Below, piece by piece: positions 1 through 7,792 of a DNA stretch of 44,324 nt. The notes beneath the pieces are model-generated. The model was not told the origin of the DNA and ran no database searches. It saw only the letters and a program-made list of their open reading frames with translations. The stretch's first letter is position 1; each line of letters opens with the position of its first letter. Location: NCBI GenBank assembly GCA_029257775.1, contig JARIAQ010000013.1:1-44324 (forward strand), given 5' to 3'. This stretch comes from Blautia sp. GTDB lineage: Bacteria; Bacillota; Clostridia; Lachnospirales; Lachnospiraceae. The translations under genes were made by a program, and so were the position numbers.

Positions 1-1
1 A

Positions 2-2155
2 GGAGCTGATGCTGTATATATTGGAGGAAGTATGTTTGGCGCCAGAGCATATGCTAATAATCCACAGCAAGATGAAATGTTAGAGGCAATCGATTACGCT
101 CATCTACACGGGAAACAAATATATTTAACAGTAAATACTCTTTTAAAAAACAAAGAACTTTATGGACAACTTTACGATTTTCTTGCACCCTATTATCAGC
201 AGGGAATAGATGCAGTGATTGTACAAGACTTGGGCGTGTTTTCTTTTTTGAAAAAAGAATTTCCAAATCTTTCAATACATGCTAGTACACAGATGGCTGT
301 CACAGGAGTAGATGGAGCAAAATTTTTAAAAGATGCAGGTATGTCTAGAATTGTAACGGCTAGAGAATTATCTTTAAAAGAAATTCATGATATATATCAA
401 GAAACCGGAATGGAAATTGAAAGTTTCGTTCATGGAGCACTATGTTATTGCTATTCAGGGATGTGTTTGTTCAGCAGTATACTTGGAGGTAGAAGTGGGA
501 ATAGAGGGAGATGTGCGCAGCCATGTCGTTTGCCTTATACAGCTTATAAAGATGATCAACAGATTAGCAGAGAAAATCAGCCATATTTGTTGAGTCCCAA
601 AGATATGTGCACCATTGATTTGTTGCCGGAAATTTTGCAGGCTGGTGTATATTCTTTGAAAATAGAAGGTCGTATGAAGCGACCAGAATATGCAGCAGGG
701 GTGACTTCTATTTACAGAAAATATCTAAATTTATATGAGGAAAATTCCCAAAAGTATGAAGTGACATCTGAGGACAGACAGATTTTGCTTGATTTATATC
801 AAAGAGATGGATTTAATCAGGGGTATTATCATGTGCATAATGGAAAAGAAATGATGGCTGTAGTAAATCAGAAAGAACAGAATAAAAAACAGAAAATTGT
901 AGGGAAAAGAAATGAAGTCCTTTTTGAACAGCTGAAAAAAGAGTATTTGGACACAAAAAAGCAAGAAAAAATTAATGGAAATTGTATTCTATTTGCGAAT
1001 TCTCCTGCTATCTTGGACTTGGATTTTCAAGATATTCATGTTCAGGTTATGGGAGATATAGTAGAAGAAGCGGTTAAGCAGCCGTTATCAGCAGATAGAG
1101 TAGAAAAACAGATGCGTAAAACAGGGCAAACTCCGTTTGTGTTTGATAGTTTGGAAATTATGACGGACGAAGGGGGATTTCTTCCTATGCAAAGTATTAA
1201 TGAATTGCGAAGAAAGGGAATGGAAGAACTGGAGAAAGAGATCCTAATGAAGTATCGTAGGGTTTTGCCTGAAAAAACAGAAAAAAAATCAGAAAAGAAC
1301 AGGGAAATACCAAGAAAAAATCCAACTTTTTATGCTTCTGTAGAGACAAGAGAGCAGTTGGAAATCGTGCTGAATGAAAAAGAAATTCAAGGTGTATATT
1401 GTCATATATCGATGTTTAATAAAAAACAATTATGGAAAGAAGTTTCTGAAACGATGGGGCAGGTTCATGGAAAAGGAAAAGAGTTTTACTTGGCATTGCC
1501 TTATATGTTAAGAGAGCAACGGTTTTTGGGCATGGAGCAAGAGTTCTTGAAAATAGCAGAACAATGTGAAGGATTTTTAGTGAGAAATCTAGAGGAATTA
1601 GGGTATTTATCAAGGCTGGGATTGTTAAAGAAGGTAGTTACAGATTATTCTATATATGTTTTTAATGATTATGCAAAAGAAATTATAGATGAATGGGGTG
1701 TGATGCGAACTACTGTTCCTTTAGAACTTAATGGAAAAGAAATTCATGCAAGAGATAATAAAAAAAGTGAGATGATTTTATACGGTTATTATCCTATGAT
1801 GATATCCGCTCAGTGTATTAAAAAAACATGTGGAAAATGTGATAAAAAAAGCAGTTTTGTGCAGCTAAAAGATCGTTATGGAAAATATTTTCCGACAAAA
1901 ACTTTTTGTGATTTTTGTTATAATGTGATTTATAACAGTGTTCCTACAGGAATTTTAGAGGAAGCATCGCAGATTTTGGAAGAAGAATTTGAGTCACTGA
2001 GATTGAATTTTACCAATGAGACAAACGAAGAAGTGAAAAGTCTATTGGATACTTTTATAGGAGCATATAGAACAGAAAACAGAGATATAAAAAAGAAAGA
2101 TTCAAAAGAAATACCAGAATTTACAAAAGGTCATTTTAAAAGAGGGGTAGAGTAG
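2..2155 (+). CDS. U32 family protein with C-terminal DUF3656-like region (5' end cut by the window)
   Basis: The reading frame is open from the first bases and encodes GADAVYIGGS before the first ATG at 32, so the true start lies upstream; 717 residues are visible. The U32 signature is clear: an HGALCYCYSGMC segment followed by GGRSGNRGRCAQPCR, then SPKDMCTIDLLPE and SLKIEGRMKRPEYA. A second cysteine group (CIKKTCGKCDKK, later CDFCYN) lies near the C terminus. U32 proteins are traditionally called collagenase-like peptidases, but characterised members such as RlhA and TrhP act in hydroxylation of 23S rRNA or tRNA and hold iron-sulfur clusters through conserved cysteines. The length and extra C-terminal region fit the U32-DUF3656 architecture. 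I infer an RNA-modifying role rather than proteolysis; the exact substrate cannot be read from sequence. It is followed 8 nt later by the ftsW-like gene. Confidence 0.85.
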   Translation, partial: GADAVYIGGSMFGARAYANNPQQDEMLEAIDYAHLHGKQIYLTVNTLLKNKELYGQLYDFLAPYYQQGIDAVIVQDLGVFSFLKKEFPNLSIHASTQMAVTGVDGAKFLKDAGMSRIVTARELSLKEIHDIYQETGMEIESFVHGALCYCYSGMCLFSSILGGRSGNRGRCAQPCRLPYTAYKDDQQISRENQPYLLSPKDMCTIDLLPEILQAGVYSLKIEGRMKRPEYAAGVTSIYRKYLNLYEENSQKYEVTSEDRQILLDLYQRDGFNQGYYHVHNGKEMMAVVNQKEQNKKQKIVGKRNEVLFEQLKKEYLDTKKQEKINGNCILFANSPAILDLDFQDIHVQVMGDIVEEAVKQPLSADRVEKQMRKTGQTPFVFDSLEIMTDEGGFLPMQSINELRRKGMEELEKEILMKYRRVLPEKTEKKSEKNREIPRKNPTFYASVETREQLEIVLNEKEIQGVYCHISMFNKKQLWKEVSETMGQVHGKGKEFYLALPYMLREQRFLGMEQEFLKIAEQCEGFLVRNLEELGYLSRLGLLKKVVTDYSIYVFNDYAKEIIDEWGVMRTTVPLELNGKEIHARDNKKSEMILYGYYPMMISAQCIKKTCGKCDKKSSFVQLKDRYGKYFPTKTFCDFCYNVIYNSVPTGILEEASQILEEEFESLRLNFTNETNEEVKSLLDTFIGAYRTENRDIKKKDSKEIPEFTKGHFKRGVE

Positions 2156-2163
2156 GTGAATAA

Positions 2164-3486
2164 GTGTTAAATTTAATTATTGAACTTTCAAAATATTTTT
2201 TATTAATTCTTATTGTTCTTTATACATTTGAAAGCTTTACTGTATTTAAGTATGAAGACGATTATGACAAACGTTATATTTTAAGGAAGCAGCTTTTGTT
2301 AATTGTGTTTTTGGATTTTGCCGCTTTTTTGGTTATTTTTCTGAAAACGGAGAAGGTAGAGATTATCTATCTTTTTAGTGCATTGTTGCTCTATTTAATT
2401 GTAGTACAGGCATTATATCGCATTTTCTATAAAAAGGCGTCTATTTTGCTTCTTAATCATATGTGTATGTTGCTGTCTATTGGATTTATTATGCTTTCTA
2501 GACTTTCTCCAGAGTCTGCTATACGGCAGTTTGTTATTGTAGCAGTTGCCACTGTGATTGCTATGATTATACCGATTATGATTAAAAAAATGTATTTCCT
2601 AAAAAATTGGACTTGGTTTTATGTTGTACTAGGATTAGGTCTTTTGCTTGTTGTTTTGATTTTGGGCAAAAATGTGAATGGTGCAAAAATTAATATTGAT
2701 TTGGGATTTTTTGTATTTCAGCCATCAGAATTTGTAAAGATTATTTTTGTATTTTTTGTAGCCAGTCGTTTGTATCGAAAAAGTGCTACCTTTAAAGATC
2801 ATGTGATTACGACAAGCGTTGCAGCCGTTTACGTACTGACCTTGGTGCTTTCCAGAGATTTAGGTAGTGCAGCTGTATTTTTTATTACTTATGTTGTTAT
2901 GCTTTATGTTGCTACGAAAAAGCCACTTTACCTATTTGCCGGGCTGGGCAGTGGAGGTGGAGCAGCTGTTATTGCTTACTTCCTTTTTTCTCATGTTAGG
3001 CAAAGAGTAGTAGCATGGAAATCACCTTTTAGTGTTTATGAAGGACCGGGATTTCAGATTGTACAAGGATTGTTTGCTATTGGTGCAGGTGGCTGGTTTG
3101 GTATGGGACTTTGCCAAGGATCTCCAGAAATGATTCCTTTTGTGAAACAGGATTATATGTTTGCGGCAATTTGTGAAGAACTGGGAGGATTGTTTGCAAT
3201 TTGTTTAATTTTAATCTGTATGAGTATGTTTCTTTTAGTTGTTAATATCTCTCTGCGGATTAAAAAGAGATTTTATAAACTAATTGCATTAGGACTTGGT
3301 ACAGAATATGCGTTTCAGGTATTTCTTACAATTGGTGGTGTGAGTAAATTTATACCTATGACAGGAATTACACTGCCTTTGGTTAGTTACGGAGGCAGTT
3401 CTGTGCTGAGTACTATTATTATGTTGGCAATTATTCAGGGATTGTATATTTTAAGAGAAGATGAGGACGAGGAAATTGAAAGATAA
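2164..3486 (+). CDS. SEDS-family peptidoglycan glycosyltransferase (FtsW/RodA/SpoVE type)
   Basis: The 440-aa protein is almost entirely hydrophobic, with about ten membrane segments. The C-terminal half carries SEDS-family landmarks: FAAICEELGG, GGVSKFIPMTGITLPLVSYG and GGSSVLSTI. SEDS proteins polymerise glycan strands from lipid II in the cytoplasmic membrane and work with a class B penicillin-binding protein, and such a protein is encoded directly downstream with a 26-nt overlap. Which subtype this is (division FtsW, elongation RodA or sporulation SpoVE) cannot be settled from sequence alone. The start is GTG at 2164; there is no earlier in-frame candidate with a better ribosome-binding site. 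It probably shares a transcript with the U32 gene and the PBP gene. Confidence 0.9.
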   Translation: MLNLIIELSKYFLLILIVLYTFESFTVFKYEDDYDKRYILRKQLLLIVFLDFAAFLVIFLKTEKVEIIYLFSALLLYLIVVQALYRIFYKKASILLLNHMCMLLSIGFIMLSRLSPESAIRQFVIVAVATVIAMIIPIMIKKMYFLKNWTWFYVVLGLGLLLVVLILGKNVNGAKINIDLGFFVFQPSEFVKIIFVFFVASRLYRKSATFKDHVITTSVAAVYVLTLVLSRDLGSAAVFFITYVVMLYVATKKPLYLFAGLGSGGGAAVIAYFLFSHVRQRVVAWKSPFSVYEGPGFQIVQGLFAIGAGGWFGMGLCQGSPEMIPFVKQDYMFAAICEELGGLFAICLILICMSMFLLVVNISLRIKKRFYKLIALGLGTEYAFQVFLTIGGVSKFIPMTGITLPLVSYGGSSVLSTIIMLAIIQGLYILREDEDEEIER

Positions 3487-4966
3487 AAATAAAACAAGCG
3501 CAAAAAAGCTTCAAAGAGAAGAAGAGACTATGAAGAAAAAGCGCAAAAAAAGAAAACGTTCTAAAAATAAAGAGTATACGATTATCAGTTATTTTTTTGT
3601 GGCTATTTTTATATCTTTAATTGGATATATGGTATATTTTAATGTAGTAGAGAGAGAGGATATAATTAGTAGTCCTTATAATACTCGTCAAAATCAGCTG
3701 GCTGACAGAATTGAAAGGGGAAAAATTCTTTCCTCTGATGGACAGACACTTGCGTATACAGAGACTGATGCACAAGGAAATGAGACAAGAGTTTATCCTT
3801 ATGGAAATAAATTTGCCCATGTGGTGGGGTATGATTGTAATGGGAAAAATGGAATTGAGGCGCTTGCTAATTTTTCTTTAATGTCCTCACATAACAATTA
3901 TATTGAACAGGTAAAAAATGAAATTTTGGAGAATAAAAATCCTGGAGATAGTGTAGTAACTACGTTAAATACAAAGCTACAAGAAGTCGCTTATGATGCT
4001 CTTGGTTCTCACAATGGTGCCGTTGTGGTATTAAATCCAAAAACCGGAGCTGTTCTGGTTTCTGTTAGTAAACCAGACTTTAATCCTAATACGGTAGAAG
4101 AAGATTGGGATACTTTAGTAAATGATTCTGCCAATAGTAGTCTTTTAAATAGAGTAACCCAGGGGGCTTATCCACCAGGTTCTATTTTTAAAGTGGTAGA
4201 TGCTTTGGCATATCTTCGTGAGCATGGGACAGTTGAAGGGTTTTCTTATGACTGTAAAGGAAGTATTACTGTAGACAATCATAAAATACCTTGTTTTGGA
4301 GGAGAAGTTCACGGTACAGAGGATTTTTCTAAAGCATTTGCAAAGTCCTGCAATACAGCATTTACGCAAATTGGTCTTGATTTAGGAGCTAAAAATTTGA
4401 AAGAGACGGCAGAAAGCCTGCTCTTTAACAGTAAGCTTCCTATCCCTCTAGAATATAATAAAAGTAAATTTGAACTAGGAAATACACCTGGAAATCCATT
4501 GTTGATGCAGACAGCTATTGGGCAGGGAAATACGTTGGTATCTCCTATGCATATGGCAATGATTACGAGTGCAATTGCTAATGATGGAAAGCTTATGAAG
4601 CCTTACTATATTGAAAAAGTTGAGGCAGTAAATGGGCAGACTATAGAAACAACCAAACCTTCTGTTTATAAAGAGTTGATGACTTCGGAAGAAGCTGGAG
4701 TATTAAAAACACTAATGGAAGAAGTAGTAAAGAGTGGTACGGCAACAAAGCTTTCTGGAGAAAGCTATTCTGTAGCGGGAAAAACTGGCTCTGCAGAATA
4801 TACGGGGAATGATGGTAAGATAAAGACACATTCTTGGTTTATTGGATTTTCTAATGTAGAAGATGCAGATTTGGCTATTGCTGTAATTGCAGAGGGAGCA
4901 GGAACAGGAAGTAAAGTAGCAGTTCCTGTAGCCCATCAAGTGTTTAATGCTTTTTATTATAATTAG
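3461..4966 (+). CDS. Class B penicillin-binding protein (transpeptidase)
   Basis: The 501-aa protein has a very basic cytoplasmic N terminus, one membrane anchor (ISYFFVAIFISLIGYMVYFN) and an extracytoplasmic transpeptidase domain. All three penicillin-binding motifs are visible: SIFK with nucleophile Ser at about residue 241, SCN at about 296-298 and KTG at about 441-443. Class B PBPs cross-link peptidoglycan stem peptides. The preceding SEDS gene overlaps this one, so the two likely form a glycosyltransferase-transpeptidase pair, as in the rodA-pbpA arrangement of actinobacteria. The length (about 480-500 aa) fits the PbpA-like branch without PASTA repeats. The start is uncertain: ATG 3461 gives the overlap, while ATG 3530 (MKKKRKKRKRSKNK) would also be reasonable; neither has a strong Shine-Dalgarno. 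Confidence 0.92.
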   Translation: MRTRKLKDKNKTSAKKLQREEETMKKKRKKRKRSKNKEYTIISYFFVAIFISLIGYMVYFNVVEREDIISSPYNTRQNQLADRIERGKILSSDGQTLAYTETDAQGNETRVYPYGNKFAHVVGYDCNGKNGIEALANFSLMSSHNNYIEQVKNEILENKNPGDSVVTTLNTKLQEVAYDALGSHNGAVVVLNPKTGAVLVSVSKPDFNPNTVEEDWDTLVNDSANSSLLNRVTQGAYPPGSIFKVVDALAYLREHGTVEGFSYDCKGSITVDNHKIPCFGGEVHGTEDFSKAFAKSCNTAFTQIGLDLGAKNLKETAESLLFNSKLPIPLEYNKSKFELGNTPGNPLLMQTAIGQGNTLVSPMHMAMITSAIANDGKLMKPYYIEKVEAVNGQTIETTKPSVYKELMTSEEAGVLKTLMEEVVKSGTATKLSGESYSVAGKTGSAEYTGNDGKIKTHSWFIGFSNVEDADLAIAVIAEGAGTGSKVAVPVAHQVFNAFYYN

Positions 4967-4980
4967 TGGATGTAAATTTC

Positions 4981-5009
4981 TTGCACCTATAAAAAAAAAG
5001 ATGTATACT
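4981..5009 (+). promoter_or_regulatory. Sigma-A-type promoter for the Nudix gene
   Basis: TTGCAC (4981-4986), a 17-bp spacer rich in A, then TATACT (5004-5009). It lies in the only gap between the PBP gene and the Nudix gene and would give a 5' leader of about 50 nt. Confidence 0.6.
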
Positions 5010-5068
5010 ACCAATAAAGAAACACAACGCAGGCATGATGATATGTCTTAAACAGGAGGAAGTGCAAT

Positions 5069-5521
5069 ATGATCGAAGCAACGAGCTGTGGCGGGGTGGT
5101 AATATATCGGGGCAAAATACTAACCTTGTATAAATCTTATAAGCATAAATATGAAGGGTGGGTGTTGCCCAAAGGAACGGTAGAAAAAGGCGAAGACTAT
5201 AAGGATACGGCTCTTCGAGAAGTGAAAGAAGAGGCGGGAGTATCAGCCAATATTATTAAGTATATAGGGAAGAGTCAATATAGTTTTTGTGTGCCGGAAG
5301 ATGTAGTAGAAAAAGACGTGCATTGGTATTTAATGTCGTCTAATAGTTATTATAGTAAACCGCAGAGAGAAGAATATTTTGTGGATTCCGGTTTTTACAA
5401 ATTCCATGAAGCTTACCATCTGTTGCGTTTTTCAAATGAAAAGCAAATTTTGGAAAAGGCGTATAGTGAATACCTTGATTTGAAAAAGGCGAATCTTTGG
5501 GGGAATAGAAAATATTTCTAA
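5069..5521 (+). CDS. Nudix hydrolase of unknown substrate
   Basis: The 150-aa protein contains a complete Nudix box GX5EX7REUXEEXGU, read as GTVEKGE followed seven residues later by REVKEEAGV (residues about 37-59). Nudix enzymes cleave nucleoside diphosphates linked to another group, using Mg2+ held by the glutamates of this box. The N-terminal SCGGVVIYRG strand is typical of small diadenosine-polyphosphate or (d)NTP pyrophosphohydrolase-like members, but substrate cannot be assigned. It stands alone with its own promoter upstream and a strong terminator downstream. A strong Shine-Dalgarno (AGGAGG, about 5055-5060) supports ATG 5069. A folate-pathway role (dihydroneopterin triphosphate pyrophosphatase, FolQ/NudB type) is possible in principle, but the fol genes are 30 kb away. 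Confidence 0.88.
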   Translation: MIEATSCGGVVIYRGKILTLYKSYKHKYEGWVLPKGTVEKGEDYKDTALREVKEEAGVSANIIKYIGKSQYSFCVPEDVVEKDVHWYLMSSNSYYSKPQREEYFVDSGFYKFHEAYHLLRFSNEKQILEKAYSEYLDLKKANLWGNRKYF

Positions 5522-5536
5522 GTGAGCATGGGAAAA

Positions 5537-5586
5537 GAGGACTGTCGTAGGAAGCAACATTATGCTTTTGCGACAGCCTCTTTTTA
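5537..5586 (+). terminator. Rho-independent terminator after the Nudix gene
   Basis: GAGG-a-CTGTCG (5537-5547) pairs with CGACAGCCTC (5571-5580), leaving one bulged A; TTTTT follows immediately. Confidence 0.85.
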
Positions 5587-5605
5587 AAATATAGGAGTGT
5601 AAAAT

Positions 5606-5941
5606 ATGTTAAACTGGTATAAAAAACTCTATGTTGGCCATAATGCAAAAAAGAAGAAAAGACAGTTGATATATAAGATTAATGTTGGGGTAGGTGTTTT
5701 TGATGTGTATTTAATAACATTTGCTTCTAATTCACAAAATCAGCTAGAAATTTTTTCTGCCAATGAGCTAAAGCAAAAAGCAAGAAGAAAATATTGTCCG
5801 ATGATTATTGGAATATGTTGCGGTTATGAGGAGGCATTAGAGATGACAAGAATGCTAGTAGAAGAAGCTTACAAAGAAACGGGTATTCCTGATGTGAGAA
5901 AATGGCTGGAAAATAAAATGAAAGAGGAAGGCAGCAGGTGA
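5606..5941 (+). CDS. Conserved-looking hypothetical protein upstream of the DUF2953-GerW pair
   Basis: This 111-aa protein has a basic N-terminal stretch (NAKKKKRQLIYKI), a beta-rich middle (VGVGVFDVYLITFASNS) and a helical C terminus with YEEALEMTRMLVEEAYKETG. It has no signal peptide and no clear membrane segment. I do not recognise a named family. It starts at ATG 5606 behind AGGAGTG and ends 4 nt before the DUF2953 gene, so the two are very probably cotranscribed. Position alone suggests a link to the sporulation-associated genes downstream, but that is only inference. The composition matches its neighbours and there is no sign of transfer. Confidence 0.7.
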   Translation: MLNWYKKLYVGHNAKKKKRQLIYKINVGVGVFDVYLITFASNSQNQLEIFSANELKQKARRKYCPMIIGICCGYEEALEMTRMLVEEAYKETGIPDVRKWLENKMKEEGSR

Positions 5942-5945
5942 GAGT

Positions 5946-6764
5946 ATGGCAGTGGCGCTACATATTCTATTGAGCATTTTAAAAATAGCAGGAATTTTTG
6001 GTATAATTCTTTTAGGTATTTTGTTATTGGTCTTAATCTGTTTATTTTTTTGTCCTGTTGTATATCGTGGCTGTGGGGAGAAAAACCAGAACGATATGAA
6101 AGGAAGGATAAAAATTTCTTGGTTGTTTCACGGAATTTCGTTAAAAATATGGTATGAAGATGATTTACACTATTCTTTACGCATTATTGGGATTCCAATA
6201 GAGCGGATAAGTGCTATTTTTAAAAAGCGGACAGAAAAACAATCTGAGATAAAACAATCAAAAGAGTTTACTACAGTAGAAAAGATAGATATGAAAAGGG
6301 AAGTAAAAGAAAATGAAAAACAGCCCTTGAAAAAAAAGAAAGTTTTGGAAAAAAGAAGAAAGCATTCATTTCAGGATTTTCGATTAACATTAAAAAGAAT
6401 ATATGATAAAATAAAAAACATAAAAGAATTTTTAAAATCTGATCAGGTAGGGAGAATAAAAAAGTGGCTAGTAAAGGAAACGAAGGCTTTCATTTTCCAT
6501 ATAAAGCCTAAGAAGTTAAAAGGAACTGTTCAATTTGGGATGGAAGATCCTTGTTTAACAGGTGAAATTTTGGCTATGCTGGGTGTATTTTATCCGTTGT
6601 ACGGGGAGCACTTTACAATAGAACCTTTTTTTGGAGAAAAAAAATTAGAAGGAAACATAACTTTTCGAGGGCGGATTTATGGTATCTATTTTGCACTTTT
6701 AGCATGGCGTGTATTTCAAAATAGAGATCTTCGTTTTATTATTAAAAAAATTAAGTATCTTTAA
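5946..6764 (+). CDS. DUF2953 membrane protein (YtfI-like)
   Basis: The 272-aa protein starts with a long hydrophobic helix (residues about 5-40, ending LICLFFCPVVYRG), followed by a short beta-rich part, a highly charged Lys/Glu linker (residues about 90-150) and a C-terminal domain containing GTVQFGMEDPCLTGEILAML and IEPFFGEKKLEGNITFRGRI. This layout, and the gerW/ytfJ-like gene 14 nt downstream, match B. subtilis ytfI (DUF2953) next to ytfJ. The biochemical function is not known. The gene belongs to a three-gene unit with the 111-aa protein upstream and GerW downstream. Identification rests mainly on architecture and synteny. Confidence 0.8.
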   Translation: MAVALHILLSILKIAGIFGIILLGILLLVLICLFFCPVVYRGCGEKNQNDMKGRIKISWLFHGISLKIWYEDDLHYSLRIIGIPIERISAIFKKRTEKQSEIKQSKEFTTVEKIDMKREVKENEKQPLKKKKVLEKRRKHSFQDFRLTLKRIYDKIKNIKEFLKSDQVGRIKKWLVKETKAFIFHIKPKKLKGTVQFGMEDPCLTGEILAMLGVFYPLYGEHFTIEPFFGEKKLEGNITFRGRIYGIYFALLAWRVFQNRDLRFIIKKIKYL

Positions 6765-6778
6765 GGAGGAAACAGAAT

Positions 6779-7156
6779 ATGGCTTCAGAAAACAATTTTC
6801 AGACAACAGTGGAATCGCTGTTTAAGGGTATGGATAGTTTTATTACAACAAAGACTGTAGTAGGAGACGCAATTACAGTAGGAGAGACTATTATACTTCC
6901 CTTGGTAGATGTATCTTTTGCAGTAGGAGCCGGTGCTTTTTCTGGTGATAAAAAGAATAATGGTGGAGGAGGAATGGGTGGAAAAGTTTCACCTAGTGCA
7001 GTTTTAGTGATTTCTAACGGTGTAACGAAATTGGTAAATATTAAAAATCAAGATGGTCTTACAAAAATTTTAGATATGGTTCCGGATTTTTTGAATAAAT
7101 TTTCGGAAGGGAAAAAAGATCAGGAAGTAGAAAAAGAATCTTCTACGCAGGAATAA
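6779..7156 (+). CDS. gerW: GerW/YtfJ family sporulation protein
   Basis: The 125-aa protein contains the hallmarks of the YtfJ/GerW family: an N-terminal helix with VESLFKGMDSFI, the core VVGDAITVGETIILPLVDV, a glycine-rich loop (GGGGMGGKVSP) and the strand SAVLVISNGVTKLVNI. In B. subtilis GerW is needed for L-alanine-triggered spore germination and is made in the forespore. The C terminus is a short acidic tail. A strong AGGAGG site (6764-6769) supports the start. The DUF2953 gene directly upstream repeats the B. subtilis pairing, which strengthens the assignment and indicates an endospore former. Confidence 0.9.
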   Translation: MASENNFQTTVESLFKGMDSFITTKTVVGDAITVGETIILPLVDVSFAVGAGAFSGDKKNNGGGGMGGKVSPSAVLVISNGVTKLVNIKNQDGLTKILDMVPDFLNKFSEGKKDQEVEKESSTQE

Positions 7157-7157
7157 G

Positions 7158-7192
7158 AAGAAGCTGCTACAGGTAATCTGTGGCAGCTTCTT
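7158..7192 (+). terminator. Strong stem-loop after gerW (probable terminator or processing hairpin)
   Basis: AAGAAGCTGC (7158-7167) pairs perfectly with GCAGCTTCTT (7183-7192) around a 15-nt loop. It begins two bases after the gerW stop. No clear U-tract follows, so termination efficiency is doubtful; it may instead protect the 3' end of the mRNA. Confidence 0.5.
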
Positions 7193-7230
7193 GCATATAC
7201 TATAAAAAGAGAAAAGAGAAGGGAAAAGGT

Positions 7231-7374
7231 ATGGGTCGTGTATGCGGGCTGTTTTTATTCGGAATAGGGATTGGGGTATTTTTAGCGCTTATTTTTCCAA
7301 AATCTCTTTTTATGGTAATGATAGCAATATTGTGTTTACTGATAGGATATAATTTATTTTGCGGATGTTCATAA
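7231..7374 (+). CDS. Small hydrophobic membrane protein (47 aa)
   Basis: From ATG 7231, preceded by AAGGG at 7220-7224, the frame encodes 47 residues beginning MGRVCGLFLFGIGIGVFLAL and ending NLFCGCS. Two hydrophobic helices fill almost the whole protein, and the tail has a Cys-Gly-Cys. The frame can be extended upstream to a GTG at 7180, but that would place the start inside the stem-loop after gerW, so I prefer the ATG. No family is recognised. A three-residue-tail two-helix protein next to gerW could be a sporulation or envelope microprotein; that is inference from location only. Confidence 0.5.
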   Translation: MGRVCGLFLFGIGIGVFLALIFPKSLFMVMIAILCLLIGYNLFCGCS

Positions 7375-7411
7375 AAATAAAACAGACCTTGTCAATAGGA
7401 CAAGGTCTGTT
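7372..7411 (-). terminator. Rho-independent terminator of rpmB
   Basis: On the minus strand AACAGACCTTGTC pairs with its 13-nt complement (plus-strand arms 7381-7393 and 7399-7411, loop of 5 nt). Transcribed leftwards it is followed by TTATTTTTAT, a fair U-tract. It overlaps the stop codon of the small ORF on the other strand. Confidence 0.8.
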
Positions 7412-7428
7412 GATGTGTCAATCAGTAA

Positions 7429-7617
7429 TTAAGCTCTTTCAACTTTACCGCTTCGTAAGCAGGAAGTACAAACATACATTTTTTTTGCGTTTCCGCCTTC
7501 TGCTTTAACTTTTACAGATTTAATGTTGGATTTCCACATTTTGTTTGATCTTCTATGAGAATGGCTCACGTTGTTTCCAAAATGAGCACCTTTTTCACAA
7601 ATTGCGCACTTTGCCAT
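7429..7617 (-). CDS. rpmB: 50S ribosomal protein L28
   Basis: The 62-aa protein reads MAKCAICEKGAHFGNNVSHS at its N terminus and ends CTSCLRSGKVERA. The core HSHRRSNKMWKSNIKSVKV is typical of bacterial L28. The CAIC and CTSC pairs mark the zinc-binding (C+) version of the protein; zinc-free paralogues lack these cysteines. L28 is a component of the large ribosomal subunit near the E site. The gene is divergent from the asp23-like gene, as in the B. subtilis rpmB-yloU arrangement. A perfect AAGGAGG precedes the start and a terminator follows the stop. Confidence 0.97.
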   Translation of the reverse strand: MAKCAICEKGAHFGNNVSHSHRRSNKMWKSNIKSVKVKAEGGNAKKMYVCTSCLRSGKVERA

Positions 7618-7673
7618 GGTAGCACCTCCTTAGAAATATAATAAGTCTGTATAACAAACTCACAACATAGCTT

Positions 7674-7702
7674 ATTTTAGCAGATGATATTTGTTTTTGC
7701 AA
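7674..7702 (-). promoter_or_regulatory. Sigma-A-type promoter for rpmB
   Basis: On the minus strand TTGCAA (7702-7697), a 17-bp spacer and TAAAAT (7679-7674). It predicts a leader of about 50 nt ahead of the AAGGAGG site. Confidence 0.65.
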
Positions 7703-7750
7703 GTAAAATTATAAAAAAATTAAATTATTATTTCGTTTTTGGAAAAGATA

Positions 7751-7759
7751 TGTTAGAAT
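7751..7759 (+). promoter_or_regulatory. Extended -10 promoter for the asp23-fakA unit
   Basis: TGT-TAGAAT (7751-7759) forms an extended -10 element. No good -35 box is present at the expected distance (CGTTTT there), consistent with an extended -10 promoter. The transcript would start about 25 nt before the ATG at 7793. Confidence 0.5.
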
Positions 7760-7792
7760 AGCATATATAAAAAAGTATGGAGGTATCCGTGC

